Shown piece after piece: positions 1 through 11,751 of a stretch of 64,000 nt of DNA. Every line of letters starts with the position of its first letter. Position 1 is the first letter of the stretch. The position numbers were made by a program, and so were the translations under genes. Source of the stretch: Couchioplanes caeruleus (GTDB taxonomy: Bacteria; Actinomycetota; Actinomycetes; Mycobacteriales; Micromonosporaceae); the NCBI RefSeq assembly GCF_023499255.1, contig NZ_CP092183.1:6506501-6570500 (forward strand), read 5' to 3'. The notes under the pieces are model-generated. The model saw only the letters and a list, made by a program, of their open reading frames with translations, did no database searches and had not been told where the DNA came from.

Positions 1-4
1 TGAA

Positions 5-934
5 TTGCCTGTAACCCCCCGGTCCGACCACCCCGCCGCCACCCACGAACGGACTGAAGGCGGCTCCCGGTCCGACCGGGGCCGTCCCGTCGGGTCGCAC
101 ACGAGGACGTCGGGCGGCCTGGCCAAGGCCGCCCTGCCGTACGCGGACGCGGCGGGGTCGGAGGCGGTGCAGGTCTACGTCTCCAACTCCCGCGGCTGGG
201 CGCTGCCGCCGGGCGACCCGAAGCAGGACACGCTCTTCCGCGACGGGTGCGGCGAGCGGGGGCTGCCGGCGTACATCCACGCGTCACTGCTGGTGAACCT
301 CGGCTCCCCCACCGAGCTCACGGTCACCCGCTCGGTCGAGACCCTCGAGCACGCCCTGCAGCGCGGCGCGGCCATCGGCGCGACGGCCGTCGTCTACCAC
401 GCGGGCAGCTCGGTCGATCCGGCCCACGACGACAAGGCGATGCACCAGCTCCGCGAGGCGCTCCTGCCCCTGCTCGACCGCGCGGCGGCGCAAGGCCTGC
501 CGAAGCTGCTCGTCGAGCCCAGCGCCGGCGGCGGCCGCAGCCTCGCGTCCAAGGTCGAGGACCTCGGGCCGTACCTGGCGGCGGTCGAGCACCACCCGTG
601 GCTGGGCGTCTGCTTCGACACCTGCCACGCCTGGGCGGCCGGCCACGACCTGGCCACCCCGGGCGGCATGACGAAGACACTGGACTCGCTGGTGGCCACG
701 GCCGGCCCGGACCGCCTGATGCTCGTGCACGCCAACGACTCGAAGGACGACTGCGGTTCCACCCGCGACCGCCACGAGACGATCGGCAAGGGCCGCATCG
801 GCACGGCGGCGTTCGCCGAGCTGCTCGCCCACCCGGCCACGGCCGGCATCCCGGTGATCGTCGAGACCCCCACCGAACAGCACGAGGGCCACGCGGCGGA
901 CATCGCGCTGCTCAAGGGCCTCCGTCCGGCATGA
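5..934 (+). CDS. nfo: deoxyribonuclease IV (AP endonuclease, Nfo family)
   Basis: Base-excision-repair enzyme that cuts DNA 5' of abasic sites using three metal ions in a TIM barrel. All metal-ligand positions of the family are visible: His92 (IHASLLVNL), His132 (YHAGS), Glu171 (VEPSAGGG), Asp205/His208 (CFDTCHAWAAG), His242 (VHANDSK), Asp255/His257 (RDRHETIGKG) and Glu287 (VIVETP). Homology begins at about residue 27 (RPVGSHTRTSGG); the first ~26 residues are translated from a 41-bp repeat copy and look non-native. The only in-frame start in the window is TTG at 5, and the frame is open to the left edge, so the true start may be further upstream. The stop overlaps an ATG (ATGA). Function is secure, start is not. 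Confidence 0.88.
   Translation: MPVTPRSDHPAATHERTEGGSRSDRGRPVGSHTRTSGGLAKAALPYADAAGSEAVQVYVSNSRGWALPPGDPKQDTLFRDGCGERGLPAYIHASLLVNLGSPTELTVTRSVETLEHALQRGAAIGATAVVYHAGSSVDPAHDDKAMHQLREALLPLLDRAAAQGLPKLLVEPSAGGGRSLASKVEDLGPYLAAVEHHPWLGVCFDTCHAWAAGHDLATPGGMTKTLDSLVATAGPDRLMLVHANDSKDDCGSTRDRHETIGKGRIGTAAFAELLAHPATAGIPVIVETPTEQHEGHAADIALLKGLRPA
19..59 (+). repeat. single degenerate copy of the 41-bp repeat found as an array at 47508-47672
   Basis: The segment has the same length and plan as the units of the downstream array: a CCG(G)TCC start, a C-rich middle ending CCGCCACCCA, and the end CGGACTGAAG. By eye most positions match. A second partial unit start (CCGGTCCGACC) follows at 68-78. In both loci the repeat lies at the 5' end of a gene, here inside the apparent reading frame of nfo. 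Confidence 0.7.
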
Positions 935-1044
935 GCACCGGCGAGGACCTGACGCTGCCCGCCGCGCTTGCGGAGGCCCACGAGCCCGCGGCCCGGGCGT
1001 GGTTCCCCACCTTCCAGGCCATGGTCGACGCCCAGTGCCGATGA
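931..1044 (+). pseudogene. 37-codon remnant coupled to nfo
   Basis: An ATG overlaps the nfo stop codon (ATGA) and opens a 37-residue frame (MSTGEDLTLPAALAEAHEPA...) that ends at TGA 1042-1044. The segment around WFPTFQAMVDAQ looks like a natural protein start but is far too short for a domain. I read it as the 5' remnant of a second gene of the operon that was truncated; no family is recognised. The DNA from 1045 to 1186 holds no convincing gene. It could also be a genuine small protein. Confidence 0.4.
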
Positions 1045-1186
1045 CGGGGCGCTGAACCGCGTCGTCCGCCGCGCGGGCGGCCGGGCCGAAGCCGCCCACG
1101 ACGACAAGGCCATGCAGCCGGTCCTTTCGGGCACAGCGCGCCCGGGGTCCCGCCGGCCGAAGTGAACAGGTGTTAACTTTCGGCCC

Positions 1187-2620
1187 ATGCGAACCGCACC
1201 CCTCACCGTCGCCGACCTGCCCGGGCCGCGGGGACTTCCCCTGCTGGGCAACCTCATCGGGTTCGCCCGCGGGGGCACGCCGCACCGGTCCCTCTACCGC
1301 TGGCGGGAGCGGTACGGCCCCACGTACCGGATCCGCCTGCCCGGCACGACCGCCGTCGTCACCTCGGATCCGGGCATCCTCCGGGCCGTGTTCCGGGAGC
1401 GCCCGGACGGTTTCCGCCGCGGCCGGTTCGTGTCCGACCTGATCGACGAGCTCGGCGGCCACGGGCTGTTCAGCGCGGAGGGCGACGACTGGCGCCGGCT
1501 ACGCCGGATCGGCACCCGCGGCCTGGGCGCCGCGTCCCTGCACGCGTCGTTCGGCACGGTGGCGGGAGCGGCCGGCCGGCTGCGGGACCGATGGCAGGCC
1601 GCGGCGGCCTCCGGCGAGCGGGTGGACGTCCTCGACCACCTCATGCGGTACACCCTCGAGGTGGTGACCGGCGTGACCATGGGCCACGAGCTGGGCGGCG
1701 CCGGGGAGGGCGACCTGCACCGCCATCTCGCGCTCGTGTTCGCCACGTTGCGGCGCCGGCTGAACAGCCCCGTACCGTACTGGCGGCTCGTACGGCTGCC
1801 CGCCGACCGCAAGGTGGACGCCGCCGTCGCGCAGACCGGCCGGCTGATCCTGGACCGCTATGCCGAGGCCCGGTCCCGGATGGCCGGCGGCGGGGAGCCG
1901 GGTGACTTCCTCACCGCGCTCGCCCGCGCGGACCTCGACGGCGAGGAGCCGCTGAGCGACGCCGACGTGGTGGGCAGCGTGCTGACCATGATCGTCGCCG
2001 GCCAGGAGAGCAGCGCCGCAGCGACCGCCTGGGCGGTGCACTTCCTCGCCACGCACCCGGAGGTCCAGCAGCGCGTCCGGGCCGAGGCCGAGGCGGAGCT
2101 CGACCCGGACGGCCCGCCGGACGCGGCGGCTCTGCCCCGGCTGCGCCTCGCCGGCGCGGTGATCGACGAGGCGATCCGGCTGCGGCCCCCGTCACCGTTC
2201 GTCGTCATGGAGCCGCTGGCCGAAACGACCGTCGGCGGCCTGCGCGTCGGCCCGGGCACGCCCATCTTCGTGCTGCAGGCGTACGGTTCGGCCACCGACG
2301 CGGATCGGTATCCCGATCCCGGCGCGTTCCGTCCGGGCCGCCCGGCCGACGCCGCGCAGGGTGAGCAGCCGTACCTTCCGTTCGGCAGCGGGCCGCGCTT
2401 CTGCCCGGGCCGCAACCTGGCCCTCCTGGAGGCGACGCTGCTGATCGCCACGATCTGCCGCGCGTTCACCCTCGAGCCCGACACCTCCGCCGGTCCGGTG
2501 GGCGAACGCGAGACCTTCGCGCTCTACCCCACCAACCTTGGCGTGCGTTTGCGGCCCGCTAGCGACGCGCCAGGCGTTCCTCGAGATGCGCGCGGCAGGC
2601 CGGCCACTCCGCGGCGATGA
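1187..2620 (+). CDS. cytochrome P450
   Basis: Heme-thiolate monooxygenase of unknown substrate. Visible landmarks: proline-rich N-terminus [12 protein letters not shown] (11-22), I-helix oxygen-binding motif AGQESS (271-276), K-helix EAIR (328-331) and the heme loop [11 protein letters not shown] with Cys406 as axial ligand. No ferredoxin or reductase lies next to it, so redox partners must come from elsewhere. ATG is preceded by GTTAACTTTC about 10 nt upstream, resembling a leaderless -10 region. The last ~20 residues run 62 bp into the convergent acetyltransferase gene and are Arg/Pro-rich; the ancestral stop probably lay near LGVRLRP and was lost. Confidence 0.93.
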   Translation: MRTAPLTVADLPGPRGLPLLGNLIGFARGGTPHRSLYRWRERYGPTYRIRLPGTTAVVTSDPGILRAVFRERPDGFRRGRFVSDLIDELGGHGLFSAEGDDWRRLRRIGTRGLGAASLHASFGTVAGAAGRLRDRWQAAAASGERVDVLDHLMRYTLEVVTGVTMGHELGGAGEGDLHRHLALVFATLRRRLNSPVPYWRLVRLPADRKVDAAVAQTGRLILDRYAEARSRMAGGGEPGDFLTALARADLDGEEPLSDADVVGSVLTMIVAGQESSAAATAWAVHFLATHPEVQQRVRAEAEAELDPDGPPDAAALPRLRLAGAVIDEAIRLRPPSPFVVMEPLAETTVGGLRVGPGTPIFVLQAYGSATDADRYPDPGAFRPGRPADAAQGEQPYLPFGSGPRFCPGRNLALLEATLLIATICRAFTLEPDTSAGPVGERETFALYPTNLGVRLRPASDAPGVPRDARGRPATPRR

Positions 2621-3173
2621 TCGAGAACATCGCCGAGTCGCGGAGCATGCCGTCCTCGCCGGGCGCCCAGGACCTGGACCACTGCCGCAGCACGCCCTCG
2701 AACTGCGCGCCCAGGCCGGCGATCGCCGCGCGGGAGCGGCCGTTGCGGGCGTCGGTCTTCAGGTCCACCCGGGCCGCGCCCCAGGCCTCGAAGGCGTGCC
2801 GGAACAACAGGTACTTCGCCTCGGTGTTGATGCCCGTGCCCTGCGCGGACGCCGCCAGCCAGGTGAAACCGACCTCGACCGCCATCAGCCGGTCCCCGTC
2901 CGGCCACGGCCGCGGATCCCAGTACGCCGTGACGCCCACCGCCCGTCCGGACGCGGCGGCGATCTGCGCGTACGGGGCCAGCTGCCCCGCCGCCGCCCGG
3001 CCCAGCTGCTCGTCCAGGTACGCGCCGACCTCGTGGGCGCGGGGCACCCAGGTCCAGCCGTACGAGGACCGGTCCTCCTCAGCCGCGGCGGCGAGGTCGG
3101 CGGCGTGGCCGTGGCCGAGGGGCTCGAGCCGTACGCGATCGCCGGCCAGCACGGGCGCCGAGAGTCGGGGCAT
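2559..3173 (-). CDS. GNAT family N-acetyltransferase (RimJ/RimL-like)
   Basis: Acetyl-CoA dependent N-acetyltransferase of the Acetyltransf_3 group. The 204 residues show the expected layout: an N-terminal strand/helix region ([15 protein letters not shown]), a central core with [20 protein letters not shown] carrying the acetyl-CoA loop (around residues 96-118), and a C-terminal motif with FEGVLRQW. This subgroup usually acts on protein N-termini or small amines; the substrate here is unknown. The ATG is 3 bp after the stop of the DUF3224 gene, so the two form an operon. Its 3' end overlaps the P450 gene convergently. Confidence 0.82.
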   Translation of the reverse strand: MPRLSAPVLAGDRVRLEPLGHGHAADLAAAAEEDRSSYGWTWVPRAHEVGAYLDEQLGRAAAGQLAPYAQIAAASGRAVGVTAYWDPRPWPDGDRLMAVEVGFTWLAASAQGTGINTEAKYLLFRHAFEAWGAARVDLKTDARNGRSRAAIAGLGAQFEGVLRQWSRSWAPGEDGMLRDSAMFSIIAAEWPACRAHLEERLARR

Positions 3174-3176
3174 CGC

Positions 3177-3566
3177 TCAGTGCGGCTCGATGTCGTACGT
3201 GAAGACGTACCGGTGCTCGTCCGAGCTGTTGTCGATCTCGAACGTGCCGGTGATGCCGGTGAGCTCGTCCGTACCCGAATCCGGCACGACCCGCACGGTC
3301 AGCGTGCCGGATCCGCGGTCCATGAGCCCGAAGTGCTGCAGGACGAAGCTGCCGCGGAGCCCCTCCAGCGTGCCGGTGATGTGGTCGATGGCGACGTAGC
3401 CCGCCGATCCCTCGACCGGGGTGCCGACCGACAGCATCTCGGCGCGGCCCGTGCCGACGAGGTCGCCCTCGATCGTCTTGTGGACCTGCATGCGGCCGAG
3501 CGTGTCGTCGTCGGCCTTGAGCGGCTCGAACGTGGTGGTGAAGGTGCCGGTGGCGCGGCGGCTCAT
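3177..3566 (-). CDS. DUF3224 domain protein
   Basis: A 129-residue single-domain protein of the DUF3224 family, which is predicted to fold as a small beta barrel related to allene oxide cyclase. Typical features are the alternating beta strands, the Gly-rich GTFTTTFEP start, the segment YVAIDHITGTLEGLRGSFVL and the GSGTLTVRVVPDSGT hairpin. No signal peptide or catalytic signature is visible and the function is unknown. It is the first gene of a two-gene unit with the GNAT gene. Confidence 0.75.
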   Translation of the reverse strand: MSRRATGTFTTTFEPLKADDDTLGRMQVHKTIEGDLVGTGRAEMLSVGTPVEGSAGYVAIDHITGTLEGLRGSFVLQHFGLMDRGSGTLTVRVVPDSGTDELTGITGTFEIDNSSDEHRYVFTYDIEPH

Positions 3567-3630
3567 CGCGGGCTCCTCGTCGGTGGCGGGCGGCGTCGGG
3601 TCCGATGTAACCAGACCGGACGCCGCCTGC

Positions 3631-6064
<2,434 letters not shown>

Positions 6065-6082
6065 CTAACCAGGGACAGGGAA

Positions 6083-6110
6083 GGGGCGCCGGGAGGATCC
6101 CCGGCGCCCC
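6083..6110 (-). terminator. perfect GC hairpin after the chitinase gene
   Basis: GGGGCGCCGGG (6083-6093) and CCCGGCGCCCC (6100-6110) pair perfectly over 11 bp with a 6-nt loop. No run of T follows on either strand. It sits between the chitinase stop and the DAHP synthase start, both on the minus strand, so it most likely ends the chitinase transcript. Confidence 0.6.
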
Positions 6111-6164
6111 ACCTGCTAGGACTGCGTCACTGGGTTTTGCTTCGGTTTTCCGCTGCGGGCAAGC

Positions 6165-7631
<1,467 letters not shown>

Positions 7632-7657
7632 TGCGTCTCCTCAAGAACCAACAGTTA

Positions 7658-7715
7658 GGAAACTTTCCAAAGGGAAGTTGAAGAGACGGTAGTCACATCT
7701 ATGAACGTGAGTCAA
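7658..7715 (-). promoter_or_regulatory. chitinase promoter with downstream palindrome
   Basis: On the minus strand TTGACT (7715-7710) and TACCGT (7691-7686) are separated by 18 bp, a good sigma-70-type match. Transcription would begin near 7679. The palindrome GGAAACTTTCC (7668-7658) would then lie just downstream of the start point, a position suited to repressor binding. It does not match the DasR consensus, and its regulator is unknown to me. Confidence 0.55.
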
Positions 7716-7806
7716 GGTGGTGACGACGGTTTGGCCGCTCTTTTAACTTCGTCGCAGTGAGCGCCACGGCGTGCACTCATACGGGCACAGCGCGTAGTCT
7801 GCCGTC

Positions 7807-8277
7807 ATGACCATCTTCGACGTCGACATCGACGCCCTTACCGGGGGATCCGCCGATCTGCGGCAATACCGCGGCAATGTCGTCCTCGTGGTCAATGTCG
7901 CCTCCAAGTGCGGCCTCACCCCCCAGTACGCCGGCCTCCAGGAGCTGTACCGCGCGTACGCCGACCGCGGCCTGGTCGTGCTCGGCGTCCCCTGCAACCA
8001 GTTCGCCGGGCAGGAGCCGGGCAGCGCGGCCGACATCGACCAGTTCTGCCAGGTGAACTACGGCGTCACCTTCCCGATCACGGAGAAGGTCGAGGTCAAC
8101 GGCCCCGGGCGGCACCCGCTCTACCGCGAGCTCGTCGGGAGCGGCGACGACATCCAGTGGAACTTCGAGAAGTTCCTCGTCGGCCCGGACGGCACGGTCG
8201 AGGCCCGCTTCGACCCGGGTACGCAGCCCGGGGACGAGCGCCTCGTGTCCGCCATCGAGAAGCTCCTACCCCGCTGA
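7807..8277 (+). CDS. glutathione peroxidase-family thiol peroxidase
   Basis: Thioredoxin-fold peroxidase reducing hydrogen peroxide or lipid hydroperoxides. The catalytic tetrad can be placed as Cys35 (NVASKCGLTPQY), Gln69 (PCNQFAGQE), and Trp118-Asn119 (WNFEKFLV). A further Cys81 in FCQVNYGVTFP is the usual resolving cysteine of thioredoxin-dependent bacterial members; actinobacteria lack glutathione, so thioredoxin or mycothiol is the likely reductant. TAGTCT ends 6 nt before the ATG with no Shine-Dalgarno, suggesting a leaderless mRNA. DUF429 follows after 7 bp. Confidence 0.93.
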   Translation: MTIFDVDIDALTGGSADLRQYRGNVVLVVNVASKCGLTPQYAGLQELYRAYADRGLVVLGVPCNQFAGQEPGSAADIDQFCQVNYGVTFPITEKVEVNGPGRHPLYRELVGSGDDIQWNFEKFLVGPDGTVEARFDPGTQPGDERLVSAIEKLLPR

Positions 8278-8284
8278 GCCGCTC

Positions 8285-8962
8285 ATGAGCCTTCACGTCA
8301 TCGGCGTCGACGCGTACGCCCTCGGCTGGGTGGGGGTGGAGCTGCGCGACGGCCGCTTCGGGCGGGCCATGCTCGCGTCCACCCTCTACGAGATCGTCGC
8401 GGGCAGCTCCGGCGCGGCCGTCATCGGCGTCGACATCCCGCTCGGCATGCTCCCCGACCGCTGGCGCGCCGCCGACACGCTCGCGGCCGACCAGCTCGGG
8501 CCCCGCCGCGGCAGCGTCTTCCGGGTGCCGCCCCGCGCGGTCTGGCAGGAGTCCGACTTCGCCGCCGCCAACCGGCTCTGCCGCGAGCTCACCGGCGCCG
8601 GGCTGAGCCGGCAGTCCTGGGCGTTGCGGCCCAAGCTGCTCGAGGCCAACGCCATCTGGGAACGCCACCCCGGCCTGCTGTTCGAGGCCCACCCCGAGGT
8701 GTCCTTCCGCCAGATGGCCGGCGAGCCGCTGGCGTACGCGAAGAAGACCTGGAGCGGCCAGGCCCGCCGCCGCGACCTGCTCGCCCGCAACGGCATCGTG
8801 CTGCCCGACCAGCTCGGCCCGGCGGGCCAGGCGCCACCGGACGACATCCTGGACGCGGCCGCGGTGGCGTGGAGCGCCCACCGGATGGCGACCGGGGCAG
8901 CGCTGAGCCACCCCAGCCCCCCGGAGGAGAACAACGGCGCCCGGATCGCGATCTGGTACTAG
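8285..8962 (+). CDS. DUF429 family protein
   Basis: A 225-residue member of DUF429, a family with an RNase H-like fold and unproved nuclease activity. Conserved acidic points are visible: Asp9 in IGVDAYALGWVG, Asp50 in VIGVDIPLGM, Glu in FEAHPEVSF, and Asp in DDILDAAAVAWSAHR. It lies 7 bp after the peroxidase gene and is probably cotranscribed, but no functional link is evident. Confidence 0.82.
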   Translation: MSLHVIGVDAYALGWVGVELRDGRFGRAMLASTLYEIVAGSSGAAVIGVDIPLGMLPDRWRAADTLAADQLGPRRGSVFRVPPRAVWQESDFAAANRLCRELTGAGLSRQSWALRPKLLEANAIWERHPGLLFEAHPEVSFRQMAGEPLAYAKKTWSGQARRRDLLARNGIVLPDQLGPAGQAPPDDILDAAAVAWSAHRMATGAALSHPSPPEENNGARIAIWY

Positions 8963-8971
8963 GACCGTGCG

Positions 8972-9440
8972 CTACAGCGTCGAGGTGTCGAGGACGAGGC
9001 GGTAGCGCACGTCCCCCGCGTCCAGCCGGTCGTACAGCTGCCCGGCCTGCCCGGCGGTGATGATCTCCACCTCCGCGGTGATCCCGTGTGCGGCGCAGAA
9101 GCCGAGCATCTCCTGCGTCTCCGCGAGACCACCGATCGAGGTGCCGGCCAGGCTCCGGCGCCCGCCGATGAGCAGGCCGACCGGCGTGGTGAGGGGCCGG
9201 GCAGGCGCACCGGCCATGACGAGGGCGCCGTCGACGTCCAGCATCGCCAGCAGCGGCGCGGTGTCCGGGGACCCCGACAGCGTCGAGATGATCAGATCGA
9301 AGGCGCCCGCGCACCCGGCGACGGCGGCCTCGTCGGTCAGGGCGAGATGGCGGGTCGCGCCGAAGCGCAGGCTGTCCGCCGCCTTGGCCTGCGTGCGACT
9401 GAGCACGGTGACCTCCGCGCCGACGGCGGAGCTGGCCGCG
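8972..9440 (-). pseudogene. 3' half of a zinc-type alcohol dehydrogenase (MDR)
   Basis: The minus strand encodes the C-terminal half of a medium-chain dehydrogenase: AVGAEVTVLSRTQAKA (second strand of the Rossmann fold), FGATRHLALTD, FDLIISTLSGS, LLAMLDVDGALVMAGAP, and SLAGTSIGGLAETQEML, ending with a normal stop. The zinc-ligand catalytic domain and the GxGxxG turn are missing; upstream of about 9440 the frame runs into DNA belonging to a TetR gene on the other strand. A start codon at 9475 exists but would give a protein without an active site. The reading is a truncated, inactive gene. Confidence 0.8.
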
Positions 9441-9689
9441 GCCGACCCCGAGGTCGCCGTCCGCGCCGAACGCATGTACGGGACGTACGAGCAGATCCTG
9501 GTGACCTGCCTGCAGCAGGCGCAGCAGCACGGGGACCTCGCGGCGCATCACGACCCGCGCACAGCGGCGGCCCTGCTCCTCATCACCATCCGGGGCATGG
9601 ACGCCCTCGGCCAGGCCGGGCGCGACGCCGGCTTCATGCGCGAGGTGGCGCGGCACTCCCTCGCATTCCTGTCGACCCCCGGGACCTGA
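9431..9689 (+). pseudogene. 3' half of a TetR-family regulator
   Basis: From about AADPEVAVRAERMYGTYEQ onward the plus strand encodes a typical TetR ligand-binding C-terminal half, including HDPRTAAALLLITIRGMDAL, and a normal stop. The helix-turn-helix N-terminal third is missing; upstream codons are antisense to the dehydrogenase fragment. Together with the neighbouring fragment this shows that a divergent regulator/dehydrogenase pair lost its shared promoter and both 5' halves. Confidence 0.78.
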
Positions 9690-9710
9690 CCGCGCCGGCC
9701 CTCGTACGGC

Positions 9711-10517
9711 TCAGGCGGACTGGGCCGCGATCTCCCGGGCCCGGTCGCGGGCGGCCTCCAGGGCGGCCAGCAGGGCCGCGCGGACGCCGTGGTTCTCCAG
9801 CTCGCGGATCGCCGAGATGGTGGTGCCGGCCGGGGACGTGACCGCCTCCCGCAGCTTGACCGGGTGCTCGCCGGAGTCGCGCAGCATGACGGCCGAGCCG
9901 ATCGCGGTCTGCACGATCAGCTCGTGCGCCACCTGCCGGGGCAGGCCGAGCAGGATGCCCGCGTCGATCATCGCCTCGACGAGCAGATAGAAGTACGCCG
10001 GCCCGGAGCCGGAGAGCGCCGTCACGGCGTCCTGCTGCGACTCCGGCACACGGATCGTCGAGCCCAGCGGCTTGAACATCTCCTCGGCGACCGCGAGGTG
10101 CTCGCCGGTCGCGTGCGGGCCGGCCGAGATCGCCGTCATCGCCTGGTCCACCAGGGCCGGGGTGTTCGTCATCACCCGCACCACCGGGGTGTCCTCGGGC
10201 AGCCGGGCGGCGAAGAAGCTCGTCGGCAGCCCCGCGCAGAGCGAGACGACGAGCTTGCCGGCGGGCACCTTCGGGCCGATCTCGGCGAGCAGCGTGCCGG
10301 CGTCCTGCGGCTTGACCGCGATCGCCAGCACGTCCGCCTCCGCCACCGCCGCCGGGTTGTCGACGATCCGGACGCCGTAGCGCTCGCGCAGCTCCTCGGC
10401 CCGGGCGGGGCGGCGCGTCGTGACGAGCAGGTTCGAGGCCGGCCAGCCCGCGCGCAGCAGGCCGGAGAGCACGAGTTCACCGATCTTGCCGGCGCCGAGC
10501 ACCGCGACGACGGTCAT
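9711..10517 (-). CDS. proC: pyrroline-5-carboxylate reductase
   Basis: Last step of proline synthesis, NAD(P)H reduction of pyrroline-5-carboxylate. The 268-residue protein begins at ATG 10517 (VVAVLGAGKIGELVLSG, the GxGxxG dinucleotide fold) behind a GGAGG site. Other marks are AIAVKPQDAGTLL, SLCAGLPTSFF, VVRVMTNTPALV, and the signature VTALSGSGPAYFYLLVEAM followed by TSPAGTTISAI. A longer frame extends upstream into the phosphofructokinase gene but is a shadow. Likely monocistronic. Confidence 0.95.
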   Translation of the reverse strand: MTVVAVLGAGKIGELVLSGLLRAGWPASNLLVTTRRPARAEELRERYGVRIVDNPAAVAEADVLAIAVKPQDAGTLLAEIGPKVPAGKLVVSLCAGLPTSFFAARLPEDTPVVRVMTNTPALVDQAMTAISAGPHATGEHLAVAEEMFKPLGSTIRVPESQQDAVTALSGSGPAYFYLLVEAMIDAGILLGLPRQVAHELIVQTAIGSAVMLRDSGEHPVKLREAVTSPAGTTISAIRELENHGVRAALLAALEAARDRAREIAAQSA

Positions 10518-10538
10518 GGGGACCTCCGGAGGAAAGAG

Positions 10539-10571
10539 ACCGGGGGCGGGCGTGTGCCGCCCGCCCCCGGT
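10539..10571 (-). terminator. 14-bp perfect hairpin after the phosphofructokinase gene
   Basis: ACCGGGGGCGGGCG (10539-10552) pairs perfectly with CGCCCGCCCCCGGT (10558-10571) around a 5-nt loop. Read on the minus strand it follows the pfkA/pfp stop by 14 bp and is followed by CTCTTT, so it probably terminates that transcript ahead of proC. Confidence 0.75.
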
Positions 10572-10585
10572 GATGAAGCTGTCGC

Positions 10586-11614
10586 TCAGCTGCCGAAGAA
10601 GACCTCGGCCTCGTTGTACCGCTCGATCGGCACGGTCTTGAGCTCGCCGGTGCCGTCGATGAGCGGGACCCGGACGATGTCGGTGCCGCGCAGCGCCATC
10701 ATCTTGCCGAAGTCGCCCTCGTGGACCGCGTCGATGGCCTGCAGGCCGAAACGCGTGGCCAGGACCCGGTCGAACGCGGTCGGGGTGCCGCCGCGCTGGA
10801 TGTGACCGAGGACGACCGTACGGGCCTCCTTGCCGGTCTTCTCCTCGAGCTGCTCGGCGAGCCACTGGCCGATGCCACCGAGGCGGACGTGGCCGAACGC
10901 GTCGAGCTCCTGGCTCTGCAGGCTCATCTGGCCCTCGAGCGGCTGGGCGCCCTCGGCGACCACGACGATGGGCGCATACTCGACCTGGAAGCGCTTGGTC
11001 ACGTACGTGGCGACCTGCTCCACGTCGAAGTTGCGCTCCGGCAGCAGGATCACGTTGGCGCCACCGGCGAGGCCGGCGTGCAGGGCGATCCAGCCGGCGT
11101 GCCGGCCCATGACCTCGACGACCAGCGTGCGGTGGTGCGACTCGGCGGTGGTGTGCAGCCGGTCGATGGCCTCCATCGCGATGTTGACCGCGGTGTCGAA
11201 GCCGAACGTGTAGTCGGTGGCGTTCAGGTCGTTGTCGATCGTCTTCGGCACGCCGACGACCTTGACGCCCAGGTCGTTGAGCTTGGTCGCGACGCCGAGG
11301 GTGTCCTCGCCGCCGATCGCCACGAGCGCGTCGACGCCCTGCTCGGCCAGGTTCGCCTTGATCTTCTCGACGCCGCCGTCGATCTTGAACGGGTTGGTCC
11401 GGGAGGAACCGAGGATCGTGCCGCCACGGGGCAGGATGCCGCGGACCTCGGCGATGCCGAGCGGCTTCGTCAGGCCCTCCAGCGGACCCTTCCAGCCGTC
11501 CCGGAAGCCGACGAACTCGTGACCGTACGCGGCGACGCCCTTGCGCACCACCGCCCGGATCACCGCGTTGAGACCGGGGCAGTCGCCGCCGCCGGTGAGC
11601 ACGCCGATACGCAT
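10586..11614 (-). CDS. pfp: 6-phosphofructokinase, probably pyrophosphate-dependent
   Basis: Phosphorylates fructose 6-phosphate. The 342 residues start MRIGVLTGGGDCPGLNAVIR. ATP enzymes carry Gly at position 104; here the loop is IGGEDTLGVA with Asp104, and VPKTIDNDL carries Lys124, the residue pair established for pyrophosphate-dependent members of this group such as the Amycolatopsis methanolica enzyme. Catalytic TIDND and the MGRHAGWIA loop are intact. ATG at 11614 is chosen because the family begins exactly there; the open frame continues upstream but is not coding. If pyrophosphate is used the step is reversible and could serve gluconeogenesis. Confidence 0.85.
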   Translation of the reverse strand: MRIGVLTGGGDCPGLNAVIRAVVRKGVAAYGHEFVGFRDGWKGPLEGLTKPLGIAEVRGILPRGGTILGSSRTNPFKIDGGVEKIKANLAEQGVDALVAIGGEDTLGVATKLNDLGVKVVGVPKTIDNDLNATDYTFGFDTAVNIAMEAIDRLHTTAESHHRTLVVEVMGRHAGWIALHAGLAGGANVILLPERNFDVEQVATYVTKRFQVEYAPIVVVAEGAQPLEGQMSLQSQELDAFGHVRLGGIGQWLAEQLEEKTGKEARTVVLGHIQRGGTPTAFDRVLATRFGLQAIDAVHEGDFGKMMALRGTDIVRVPLIDGTGELKTVPIERYNEAEVFFGS

Positions 11615-11751
11615 GATTGCTCGTCCTCCCTGATCGGGTCGCGAGATGCCCGGCTCCCCTGGGATTCCGTCGTCCGGCGTCACTGCCGGGTCCAGGGGCG
11701 GGCCGCAAACGCACTGTAGTCGTCGGGCCCACCCCGGACCAAAGCGCCCCG

